From Gammaproteobacteria bacterium (GTDB taxonomy: Bacteria; Pseudomonadota; Gammaproteobacteria; Pseudomonadales; Pseudomonadaceae): a stretch of 8,958 bases of DNA. Where the stretch lies: assembly GCA_012800475.1 (NCBI GenBank), contig JAAZJF010000330.1, positions 1 to 8,958 on the forward strand, in the 5' to 3' direction. The notes beneath the pieces are model-generated. The model had not been told where the DNA came from. It saw only the letters and a list, made by a program, of their open reading frames with translations, and searched no databases. Below, piece after piece: positions 1-6,533 of the stretch. The translations under genes were made by a program, and so were the position numbers. The stretch's first letter is position 1; each line of letters opens with the position of its first letter.

Positions 1-1325
1 GTATGGCAGAGTATGTCCATGAAAAAGAAGGTGTGACGCATGTCACGCGCTTTGTTGGGCAGGGTGGTTTGCGCTTTATGCTGACCTACAGTCCTGAAGA
101 CCCCAACAGCAGTTATGGACAGTTGTTGATTGATGTAGATGATGCCAACGGTATCGCGACCTTGGTAGATGAGTTGCAAAGTGAGTTATCACAGCGTCAT
201 CCGCTGGCTGAAGTCAAAGTCTGGAAATTTATGCTGGGCCGCGGTGGCGGTAAAAAAATCGAAGTCGCTTTTAAAGGTCCAGAGCCTGCGGTGCTGCGTC
301 AATTAGCTGAGCAAGCTAAAGCCATTATGGCCGAGGACTCAGGTGCTATTGCCGTGCAAGATGATTGGCGCGACAAAACACCCGTACTCAGACCTATTGT
401 GAATGAAGTGGCTGCACGCCGTGCCGGTGTTGATATTACACAAATCAGTCAGGCCATTAATCGCTCCTTTACCGGTGAGCGAGTCGGCGTGTATCGCGAG
501 CGTGATAAGTTGATTCCTATTATTGCCCGTGCGCCAGAAAGCGAACGCACACAGGCTCAAGATGTTGAGAACGTCCAGGTCTACAGTCCGACGGCGAAAA
601 AGTATCTGCCGATGAGTCAGTTGATTAGCGGTGTCAAAGTGGAGTGGAATGATTCAATTTTACGTCGCGTTGACCGTTTCCCAACCATTATGGCGCAAAC
701 TGACCCCTTGCCTGGCGAGCAAGCTGATCCACTATTCAATCGCTTAAAGCCAAAAATTGAAGCCATTGAGTTACCACCTGGCTACAGCTTAGAGTGGCAC
801 GGTGAGTACAAAGACTCAAAGGAATCGAACGAAGGTTTGGCTATATCAGCGCCGTATGGCTTTACTGCCATGATCTTGGCTGTGGTATTGATGTTTAACT
901 CTTTACGCCAGCCGTTGGTGATCTGGCTGACCGCACCCTTAGCTATTATTGGTGTGACGCTAGGCTTAGTTATTTTCCAAGTACCTTTTGAGTTTATGGC
1001 CATTTTAGGCTGCTTGAGTTTAGTGGGGATGCTGGTGAAAAACTCGATTGTCTTGGTGGATCAGGCTGATCTGGAAATACGAGAGGGCAAACCACCCTTT
1101 ATCGCAGTGATTGATGCGGCAGTCAGCCGTGCCCGTCCCGTGTTTTTAGGAGCGTTTACGACAATTTTAGGCGTTGCGCCGTTGTTGTTTGACCCCTTCT
1201 TTAAAAGTATGGCGGTGGTGATTATGTTTGGTTTAACCTTCGCCACCATTTTAACGCTGGTAGTGATACCACTGTTATATGTAGTGGTCTTTCGCATTCC
1301 TGCGCAAAGTGAGGAACTGAGCTAA
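1..1325 (+). CDS. RND (HAE1-type) multidrug efflux permease, C-terminal part; 5' end cut by the window
   Basis: This is the C-terminal 440 or so residues of a proton-driven resistance-nodulation-division permease, which exports drugs, dyes or detergents through an inner-membrane/periplasmic/outer-membrane tripartite pump. Full-length family members are about 1,000-1,050 residues, so more than half lies upstream. The ATG at position 3 is very probably an internal methionine: no ribosome site can precede it here and the protein starts inside the periplasmic porter domain. Counting from that Met, residues 1-270 are the periplasmic porter/docking region (including TGERVGVYRERD near 157-168). Residues about 282-430 hold the last five membrane helices, TM8-TM12, with family-typical segments NSLRQPLVIWLTAPLAIIG, GMLVKNSIVLVDQAD and SRARPVFLGAFTTILGVAPLL. 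It ends in TAA and is followed 40 bp later by a strong terminator, so it is the last gene of its operon. The adaptor and outer-membrane partner are not visible. Family is certain; substrate and subgroup are not. Confidence 0.95.
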   Translation, partial: MAEYVHEKEGVTHVTRFVGQGGLRFMLTYSPEDPNSSYGQLLIDVDDANGIATLVDELQSELSQRHPLAEVKVWKFMLGRGGGKKIEVAFKGPEPAVLRQLAEQAKAIMAEDSGAIAVQDDWRDKTPVLRPIVNEVAARRAGVDITQISQAINRSFTGERVGVYRERDKLIPIIARAPESERTQAQDVENVQVYSPTAKKYLPMSQLISGVKVEWNDSILRRVDRFPTIMAQTDPLPGEQADPLFNRLKPKIEAIELPPGYSLEWHGEYKDSKESNEGLAISAPYGFTAMILAVVLMFNSLRQPLVIWLTAPLAIIGVTLGLVIFQVPFEFMAILGCLSLVGMLVKNSIVLVDQADLEIREGKPPFIAVIDAAVSRARPVFLGAFTTILGVAPLLFDPFFKSMAVVIMFGLTFATILTLVVIPLLYVVVFRIPAQSEELS

Positions 1326-1364
1326 AATATATTCAGCTGCCTTGAGTAGACTAAAGCATCATTT

Positions 1365-1389
1365 AAAGCGCCCTTGTGGCGCTTTTTTT
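1365..1389 (+). terminator. Rho-independent terminator after the RND permease gene
   Basis: A perfect 8-bp stem, AAAGCGCC (1365-1372) against GGCGCTTT (1378-1385), has a 5-nt loop CTTGT and runs directly into seven consecutive T (1383-1389). It sits 40 bp past the permease stop codon and separates that operon from the lipoprotein operon. Confidence 0.93.
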
Positions 1390-1493
1390 ATTCTTAGGCT
1401 GTTCTTTTTGAGGTGATTTATATGAGTTTGATATGTATTAAACTTCGTCATACTTTAAATAAATAACAGCTTAAGTGACTATCGGGTCTTAGT

Positions 1494-1523
1494 TTGTTTT
1501 AATAGGCCGCCTTTATTTATATA
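1494..1523 (+). promoter_or_regulatory. Candidate sigma70-type promoter for the lipoprotein operon
   Basis: In the AT-rich 1390-1553 gap, TTGTTT (1494-1499) is followed after 18 bp by TATATA (1518-1523), about 30 bp before the start codon. A promoter is required here because a strong terminator lies upstream. AT-richness makes such matches common, so the exact position is tentative. Confidence 0.4.
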
Positions 1524-1553
1524 TGTCCTTATCGATGACAATGGAGTTCGTCA

Positions 1554-2414
1554 ATGCGCTACGTTAAACCTTTTTTAATCGGCTCTATCACTGCAGCAAT
1601 TCTTTCTGTATCAGGTTGCGCTAATCTTGCGCAAAATGAATATTTAAACAAAGAGAATATCGGCACAGCAGTGGGTACTCTTGCAGGTATTGCTTTAGGT
1701 AGTCAGATTGGTGGCGGCAGTGGCAGAACGGCGGCAATGCTCGTCGGTGCCTTAGCCGGTGGCGCATTGGGTAAGGTGATTGGTTCGCACTTGGATGAGC
1801 GTGATCGTCAGTCTTTAGCCTTACAGACTCAACGCATGCTTGAGCAGAACTCTACGCAGTCTGTGCAGTGGACCTCAGAGCACTCGGGTGCAACAGCAAC
1901 CATTACACCCGGTGCGACAACCACACAAACAAAAGCAGTTCAGGTCAAGCGCACCAATCAAGTACAAGCTGTGCCGAATATGACCTTGTTAAATCAAACC
2001 TATTACGCACAAAAATCGTCGAATGTGCGCAGTTCACCCAGCACGTCAGGTAGCCGAGTGGGTAGTTTGATGCCAGGCAGCTCGTTTACAGCAGTAGGGC
2101 GCACGGATAACAACTGGATTATGGTTGGACGTAAGGGTGTCACTGTAGGTTATGTGTATGCGCCATTAGTGAGCCCGAATGCACCTGCACAAAAAGCACA
2201 AGCCAATCAAGCTCTAGCGGCAACCGACTTAGATTCCATGCCTGATGCAGTCGCTAAACAACAAGGTTTTGATTTGGATAGCGTACAAATGGAAACTGTC
2301 AGTGCGCAAACAGCTTGCAAAACTTTAAATTATAAAGTGACAGCTAAAGGTGCAACTGAACAACAGCAAGTTAAGGCCTGCCAGGCAGATGATGGCGCTT
2401 GGGAGTTAATCTAA
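1554..2414 (+). CDS. Glycine-zipper / SH3-domain lipoprotein (17 kDa surface-antigen-like)
   Basis: A 286-residue predicted lipoprotein. The start is supported by GGAG at 1543-1546, 7 nt before the ATG. Residues 1-21 form a lipoprotein signal ending in lipobox VSGC, so Cys22 would be lipidated; residue +2 is Ala, consistent with sorting to the outer membrane. Residues about 36-77 are a glycine-zipper segment of two small-residue-rich helices, with repeated GxxxG-like spacing (TAVGTLAGIALGSQIGGG and MLVGALAGGALGKVIG), as in the rickettsial 17 kDa antigen and SlyB-like proteins. Residues about 144-206 resemble a bacterial SH3 domain (NVRSSPSTSGSRVGSLMPGS, then a Trp and VGYVYAPLV), often a wall- or protein-binding module. 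The C-terminal 45 residues, with Cys255 and Cys276 and ending DDGAWEL, resemble the C-terminus of the 17 kDa antigen family. It is the first gene of a three-gene operon; the next start is 9 bp beyond its stop. Domain calls are good; biological role unknown, probably envelope integrity. Confidence 0.88.
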   Translation: MRYVKPFLIGSITAAILSVSGCANLAQNEYLNKENIGTAVGTLAGIALGSQIGGGSGRTAAMLVGALAGGALGKVIGSHLDERDRQSLALQTQRMLEQNSTQSVQWTSEHSGATATITPGATTTQTKAVQVKRTNQVQAVPNMTLLNQTYYAQKSSNVRSSPSTSGSRVGSLMPGSSFTAVGRTDNNWIMVGRKGVTVGYVYAPLVSPNAPAQKAQANQALAATDLDSMPDAVAKQQGFDLDSVQMETVSAQTACKTLNYKVTAKGATEQQQVKACQADDGAWELI

Positions 2415-2423
2415 GGCTTAACT

Positions 2424-4337
2424 ATGAAAAAAATATCAATTTTATCTGTGTCGCTATTAGCCTTGAGTATTCATGCCACAGCACAGGCGCAAGCACACCG
2501 TTTAGCTTTTTCACAAGCTCAACAGGTTGAAGTCTTTGTTGATCAGGCCAGTGAGAGTGATTGGTGTAAACCTGAATTAGCACTGCGTTTTGCTTTTGAT
2601 TTAGAGCAGGCCAATCTCAGTGCAGTAGAGAGCTTGATGCCTAAGCTGGGAGTATTATTTTCGCAGCAGTGCCCAAGCGCTGAAAAGGTCACCTGGCAAG
2701 CGGTTAACAAGACTCAAGCAGTTCAAGCCAGCGGAACTTCAAGCAAGCAAACAGCTTGGTTGATGGCTCAAAACCCACCAGCGGAGACCACGCAGGTTGC
2801 TGCTGCACCCGAGACAGCGACTCCTGAAACAACGGCTGCAGCGCCTGCAGTTGCACAAGCCCCCGTCGATGTGCCTACACTTGCTGAGCCTGTTGTTGCG
2901 CCTGCTACCGAGCCCGCTACGGTGGTTGCGACGCCCGAAGCTGCTGCAGTACCAAAAGCACCTGCCGCCGCTCCTGCGGATAGTAGTCCCGCTTCAGCAC
3001 CTGTTGCTGAACCTGCTGTTGTGGCTGTGACGCCCGAAGCTGCTGCAGTACCAAAAGCACCTGTCGCTGCACCGGCTGCTCGAGTAGAGAACTTCGCCGT
3101 TAATGGTTGGCAGCCTAAAGATCCAAGTCAGTTTTTAACTCAACATAAGACGTTAAAAACCTTAGTTGATCAGCAAGGCTGTAAGTCTTTTATACGTAGC
3201 GATGCGGACTTAGGACAGCAGGCTTATACCGTCACTTCTAAAGGTGCGAGCTGTGAAAAGGGTTACTTAAACGGTCAAGGCAGCTTAACTGTCACCCGCT
3301 CAGATGGTGCCAACATTGCAAGTTATGAAGCCTACTTTATGCATGGTTTGCCTGTTAAAACCAAGACACAGCTACCTCTGGTGGATATGGATGATGAAGG
3401 TCATGCTTATGTGTTGCTGGAAAAAGATACGCCTAATCAGTCCTATTACTTAATGAAAATTGTGCGCAATTGGAGTGGGTCTTGGGAGATCAATAGTAGC
3501 ACTGCATATTATTTGACGAACTCAAAAGATATCTTTAGACAAGCGCCCAGTATCGAGGCTGTCGTATTGGCTCCGCTCGGTGCGATTGTAAAAAACTTTA
3601 ATCGCAGTTCCTACAACGTTCTTGCAGTCACTGATTTTACTGAAGGGGTTGTGAATCGCAAGTCGACGCATTGGTTGTACGAGGTGGGTGTTTCTAAAGC
3701 TTGGCGCAGTAACGAGTGGTCATTTAACCCCAATAATGCCACCAACTACCTCTTTAGAAATGAAGCGCGGGAAGCTCAGGAAGCTCAACGCAAAGCAGAG
3801 CATGAAGCGTACTTAGCTCGTATGGAGCTCGAGAAACGTGCTCGTCAAGCCGCTCGTGAGTTGCAAAGCTATGAAAACTACCGTGATCAACAACGCGATG
3901 TCTCAGAGCTGATTGCGAGCAAGTTGACCGATGTCAGCTACAGCAAAGTAGGTTATTCAGGTTATCAATCCATGCTTAAGGGCCGTGAGGGTGATTTCTC
4001 ACAGATTGTTCATATTACGGATGAGAAAAAAGATGTGTTCTTGGCTGATTACCCTTATCCGTTAGCAGTGAACGCTCTGGATGTAACGTTGGATGTTGAG
4101 TTGCGCAAAGGTTGGTATGTCTTGAGGGGTAAACAAAAACTTGATCTTGAAGAGCAGGACAGCCAAGGCTTACCCTTAACTGTGGTCAAGCCAACTTATG
4201 CGTTTGCGTGTGAAAACAAGGGGTGTGACGATTTCTTTACGCCACTGAATCTGACGCGCTTGGAATACAACCAGCCTGATTGGACACCGGAATACGCCCA
4301 GCAACAGATCAAAGATGCGCAGGAGGTGCAGCAATGA
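2424..4337 (+). CDS. Exported protein of unknown function with Ala/Pro-rich repeated linker and charged helix
   Basis: A 637-residue protein I cannot assign to a family. Residues 1-24 are a clear Sec signal peptide (MKK, hydrophobic core, cleavage probably after AQAQA). Next come a small globular part (25-115, with Cys48 and Cys83), a low-complexity Ala/Pro/Val/Thr linker (about 117-220) containing a 33-residue near-duplicate, a larger domain (about 221-440, Cys253 and Cys277, many aromatic residues), a highly charged Ala/Glu/Arg helix that may be a coiled coil (about 444-497), and a C-terminal domain with Cys596 and Cys601. The linker resembles extended spacers that cross the periplasm. The second gene of the operon, it starts 9 bp after the lipoprotein stop behind only a weak Shine-Dalgarno (AAGG, 2413-2416), so coupling to the upstream gene is likely. 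Its last codons carry the ribosome site and start of the next gene. All six cysteines fall in within-domain pairs, suggesting disulfides. Function unknown; export is well supported. Confidence 0.88.
   Translation: MKKISILSVSLLALSIHATAQAQAHRLAFSQAQQVEVFVDQASESDWCKPELALRFAFDLEQANLSAVESLMPKLGVLFSQQCPSAEKVTWQAVNKTQAVQASGTSSKQTAWLMAQNPPAETTQVAAAPETATPETTAAAPAVAQAPVDVPTLAEPVVAPATEPATVVATPEAAAVPKAPAAAPADSSPASAPVAEPAVVAVTPEAAAVPKAPVAAPAARVENFAVNGWQPKDPSQFLTQHKTLKTLVDQQGCKSFIRSDADLGQQAYTVTSKGASCEKGYLNGQGSLTVTRSDGANIASYEAYFMHGLPVKTKTQLPLVDMDDEGHAYVLLEKDTPNQSYYLMKIVRNWSGSWEINSSTAYYLTNSKDIFRQAPSIEAVVLAPLGAIVKNFNRSSYNVLAVTDFTEGVVNRKSTHWLYEVGVSKAWRSNEWSFNPNNATNYLFRNEAREAQEAQRKAEHEAYLARMELEKRARQAARELQSYENYRDQQRDVSELIASKLTDVSYSKVGYSGYQSMLKGREGDFSQIVHITDEKKDVFLADYPYPLAVNALDVTLDVELRKGWYVLRGKQKLDLEEQDSQGLPLTVVKPTYAFACENKGCDDFFTPLNLTRLEYNQPDWTPEYAQQQIKDAQEVQQ
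2930..3063 (+). repeat. In-frame 35-bp direct repeat (99-bp period) in the Ala/Pro linker
   Basis: Two identical 35-bp copies occur at 2930-2964 and 3029-3063, each containing CCCGAAGCTGCTGCAGTACC. They are offset by exactly 99 bp (33 codons), so both encode PEAAAVPKAP in the same frame. Weaker similarity extends on both sides at protein level (EPATVVATPEAAAVPKAP at 163-180 against EPAVVAVTPEAAAVPKAP at 196-213). It looks like a recent tandem duplication within a low-complexity linker and could vary in copy number between strains. Confidence 0.9.
4321..4327 (+). promoter_or_regulatory. Strong Shine-Dalgarno that decides the start of the third operon gene
   Basis: AGGAGGT, a near-perfect anti-16S match, lies inside the 3' end of the preceding gene, 6 nt before the ATG at 4334. 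It favours 4334 over the in-frame ATG at 4280, which would add 18 residues ahead of the membrane anchor and has no comparable site. Confidence 0.85.
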
Positions 4338-5368
4338 GTGGTTTAAACGTAAAAATTATTGCACCCATTGTCGTTGTCGTCGCTGCAGCGGGTTACTTTG
4401 GACTATCCAGTTATGCAGGTGGTAAGGCGCAGAAACAACTAGAGGATTACCTCTATGAAAACCGCCTTGAGTCCTATGTGTCGTGGAAGTCTGTGTCGTC
4501 CAGTCCCTTTGGTGGCACGGTCACAATTAAAGACATGACTATTGAGAGTCGCGAGTTTTTTCCTGTCGAATTGAGTATCGAGAAGTTTACGATTAAAAAC
4601 TTTAACGATGACAGAGAACAGATGAGTGCCGACCTGAGCTTGAAAAACATTCAACCCACTGATCCAGATAGTGATTTTGCTAAGGCGTATCATTCTGAAA
4701 TCTTTGGGACGTTATTGTTTGCCAGTGGACAAACCCATGTTGAGCCTTACGATGTCAATATCGGTTGGAACTACAATGGTAAAGAGCGCACGCTCAAAGC
4801 ACAGTTGGCAGTGGATGTGCCAAATTTGTTTGCGACACAAACGCAATTGGATTTGGATAACGTCAGGGATTTAAGAAGCGCCTTGATGTTAACGCAAGTG
4901 CATCCGGCATTGGGTGCTTTGCCTAATCTGCCAACAGAGCTGTTCAATATCAATGGTCGTGATGAATACCGCTTGCTTGAGGATGTTAAAAACATCACCT
5001 TAAATAGTTTTGATATGTCGTTTAAAGATCAAGGTTATTTACAGCGCGCCAACATGCTTGAGCAGCGTTACAACGTCATGCCAACCAAAATATTGGGTAA
5101 CACGGATAAAGAACGTAAACAGTTGTTTAAGCAGCAGTACGAAAGTACTCACGAGCAGTGTGTTAGGGAATATGACGCAGGTTATAAAAATGCGAAAAAA
5201 GCATGCACTGCAGTGATTGGCACTTGGTATTCGCAAGAAAAAGGTTTCAAGGTCTCTATGAAGCCTGAGAGCAAAGTTAAGCTACAAGACTTTGATCGTT
5301 TGCAGGGTGATAAACGTGAAAGAAATCGCTTTCTTGAACGTATTAACTTAAAGGTCACCACTTATTAA
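4334..5368 (+). CDS. Membrane-anchored protein of unknown function (third gene of envelope operon)
   Basis: A 344-residue protein. The start at 4334 is chosen because AGGAGGT stands 6 nt upstream and the ATG overlaps the previous stop as ATGA, a classic translational-coupling arrangement. Residues about 6-28 are a single hydrophobic segment (KIIAPIVVVVAAAGYFGLSSYAGG) with no clear cleavage site, so the protein is most likely anchored in the inner membrane with the remaining ~315 residues in the periplasm. The segment after the anchor (helix KAQKQLEDYL, then SSSPFGGTVTIKDMTIES and alternating beta-like stretches) loosely recalls AsmA- or YdgA/DUF945-type proteins, which begin with an anchor and continue in beta-rich repeats. 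That resemblance is by eye only and I do not assign the family. Cys246 and Cys261 may form a disulfide. The C-terminus is basic (KRERNRFLERINLK). A strong terminator follows 33 bp after the stop, ending the operon. Function unknown. Confidence 0.85.
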   Translation: MSGLNVKIIAPIVVVVAAAGYFGLSSYAGGKAQKQLEDYLYENRLESYVSWKSVSSSPFGGTVTIKDMTIESREFFPVELSIEKFTIKNFNDDREQMSADLSLKNIQPTDPDSDFAKAYHSEIFGTLLFASGQTHVEPYDVNIGWNYNGKERTLKAQLAVDVPNLFATQTQLDLDNVRDLRSALMLTQVHPALGALPNLPTELFNINGRDEYRLLEDVKNITLNSFDMSFKDQGYLQRANMLEQRYNVMPTKILGNTDKERKQLFKQQYESTHEQCVREYDAGYKNAKKACTAVIGTWYSQEKGFKVSMKPESKVKLQDFDRLQGDKRERNRFLERINLKVTTY

Positions 5369-5400
5369 GGTTCAAACATTGAACTGATACTTTGTGGCGA

Positions 5401-5435
5401 AAAGGCTCTAAATCTGACGGTTTAGAGCCTTTTTT
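5401..5435 (+). terminator. Strong Rho-independent terminator, probably bidirectional, between convergent genes
   Basis: A perfect 12-bp stem, AAAGGCTCTAAA (5401-5412) against TTTAGAGCCTTT (5421-5432), has an 8-nt loop and a T run reaching 5435. It ends the three-gene operon. Read on the minus strand the same hairpin is followed by a shorter T run (TTTTCGCC), and it lies 55 bp past the methyltransferase stop, so it probably serves both genes. Confidence 0.95.
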
Positions 5436-5489
5436 ATTGAAGTGATCTATTTGTAGCGATATAGCATAGCGCTCAAATGGTGCAGCAGT

Positions 5490-6074
5490 TCACTTTGATT
5501 GCGCCATAATTAAAGCATTGAGCCATTGCTCTTCGGTGCGACCTGGGCGTTGATCATTGCTGATCCATGAGGTGTTGATACTCAGGCCTGTGCCTTTTAA
5601 GAAACCTTCTAAGCGCTGCTCAGTGCAGTTGGTGAAATGCCGGCCATCGCGCTGAGTGTCTTCATCACTGTATTTAAAAGAGACATACATCACGCCATGG
5701 GGTTGTAAAAACTGACCTAAATGTCGCAATGTTCCGCTCATTTGTGCTGCTGGTACGTGCAAGAGTGAAGCGCAGGCCCAAATACCTGCGAAACGTTGCT
5801 CGCTTTCAAATGCAAGAAAGGTGCTGTGTTGGATATCAATGGCGCTGGTCTTATGGGCAATGGCCACAAGTTTTGCGCTGGCATCGAAGGCCTCGACTGG
5901 GTAGCCCAGCTTTAAAAAAGCAGCTACATCACGCCCGGCACCGCAACCGGCATCCAGAATGGCTCCCACTTCAGGTAGAGCGGCTAGAAAACGCTCATAC
6001 ACAGCACTCATATCTAAATTGAGCGTATTGGCCGCAAATTGTTCTGCGTTATCTTCATAAAAATTAAGCGACAT
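5490..6074 (-). CDS. Class I SAM-dependent methyltransferase, small
   Basis: A 194-residue soluble protein with the Rossmann-type methyltransferase fold. Motif I is ILDAGCGAGRD (residues 39-49), the glycine-rich loop that holds S-adenosylmethionine. The acidic residue that typically binds the ribose hydroxyls is Asp64 in VEAFDAS. Motif IV is the region GIWACASLLHVP (97-108), and a conserved-looking strand follows at GVMYVSFKYS (127-136). The N-terminus (NFYEDNAEQFAANT) and C-terminus (RPGRTEEQWLNALI) match a family of short stand-alone methyltransferases that I recall from pseudomonads and other bacteria, whose substrate is not established to my knowledge. The start is supported by AAGGA on the minus strand (complement of 6081-6085), 6 nt before the ATG. 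It is transcribed alone, convergent with the envelope operon and divergent from the ZapE-like gene. Fold and cofactor are confident; substrate cannot be read from the sequence. Confidence 0.92.
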   Translation of the reverse strand: MSLNFYEDNAEQFAANTLNLDMSAVYERFLAALPEVGAILDAGCGAGRDVAAFLKLGYPVEAFDASAKLVAIAHKTSAIDIQHSTFLAFESEQRFAGIWACASLLHVPAAQMSGTLRHLGQFLQPHGVMYVSFKYSDEDTQRDGRHFTNCTEQRLEGFLKGTGLSINTSWISNDQRPGRTEEQWLNALIMAQSK

Positions 6075-6470
6075 AATAGATCCTTAAATAACCGTGCGCA
6101 GATGCTGGGTGCAATGTGCATACCGATGTATGTTAATGCTATACAAATCTAGCAACTACTTTAATCAAGCCCGCTGGCATGGACAAGCCTGAGCCTATAG
6201 ATAATGGCTGTCTGGGCTGAATACAGCTTGCGTATGGATGACATACTGTAAGGCTTATGTTGGAGTAAGCAGTAGCCGCTTGGCTATAGTCTGATTGAGT
6301 TAGGAGTCGGTGTGCGCAGCACTGTTTAGATAGAGTTTTGCTTAGCAAGTATGCGAGGGTACACACATTTTAGTGGTGGTGCGCACAGGCTCACTACAGC
6401 AGGTAGGTTGATCGTCTGGCGTCAGTGCATTGTGTGAGACAAATTTTAAATCATAAAGGGAGAGTATCAG
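6075..6470. other. Intergenic region between divergent genes; small inverted repeats, no convincing gene
   Basis: Roughly 400 bp between the methyltransferase start and the ZapE-like gene's leader. An open frame on the minus strand (6139-6366, 75 codons) has no ribosome site and no recognisable composition, so I do not call it. The region holds several short inverted repeats: GTATG/CATAC (6232-6246), GCTTA/TAAGC (6253-6270), TAGCC/GGCTA (6273-6286) and TTGCT/AGCAA (6338-6348). It also has three copies of GTGCGCA (6094-6100, 6312-6318, 6379-6385), the last within the palindrome GTGCGCAC. It must hold promoters for both flanking genes. Confidence 0.5.
6137..6145 (+). promoter_or_regulatory. Candidate extended -10 promoter toward the ZapE-like gene
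   Basis: TGCTATACA fits the extended -10 pattern TGnTATAAT at five of the six hexamer positions (TATACA). No good -35 is seen. It would leave a long 5' untranslated region of roughly 370 nt before the start at 6526, spanning the inverted repeats, so a nearer promoter that I cannot identify is also possible. The same bases read on the minus strand give TATAGC, so it could contribute to divergent transcription. Confidence 0.3.
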
Positions 6471-6533
6471 GTGCCTTATATGTTGTTAGTCATGGCAGGG
6501 TCAGATAGCAAGCGAGGCGTTCAGTATGAGTGA
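6471..6533 (+). CDS. Possible 20-residue leader ORF overlapping the ZapE-like start
   Basis: A GTG at 6471 sits 6 nt after a good Shine-Dalgarno (AGGGAGAG, 6457-6464) and opens a 20-codon frame (beginning MPYMLLVMAG, ending GVQYE) that stops with TGA at 6531-6533. It overlaps the first eight bases of the ZapE-like gene in another frame. This layout is typical of a translational-coupling leader peptide: ribosomes ending there would land on the ATG at 6526. The peptide has a short hydrophobic start but no recognised motif, and no run of a single amino acid that would suggest classical attenuation. The ribosome site is the main evidence; the reading frame is short enough to arise by chance. Confidence 0.35.
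   Translation: MPYMLLVMAGSDSKRGVQYE

Noticed and set aside
3..5. ATG at position 3 as the true start of the RND permease
   Set aside because: The encoded protein would begin inside the periplasmic porter domain and lack the first half of the family, so the gene simply continues upstream of the window.
2797..3030. Leu/Pro/Arg-rich 77-codon frame within the exported protein gene
   Set aside because: It is the out-of-frame reading of the Ala/Pro GC-rich linker; its low-complexity composition follows directly from the real frame.
4280..4333. Longer start for the third operon gene at 4280
   Set aside because: It would overlap the previous gene by 58 bp, lacks a good ribosome site and puts 18 odd residues before the membrane anchor, whereas 4334 has AGGAGGT at ideal spacing.
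6139..6366. 75-codon open frame on the minus strand in the intergenic region
   Set aside because: No ribosome site, no recognisable motif, unusual composition with scattered Cys/Ser/Pro, and it covers the segment rich in small inverted repeats; probably a chance frame.
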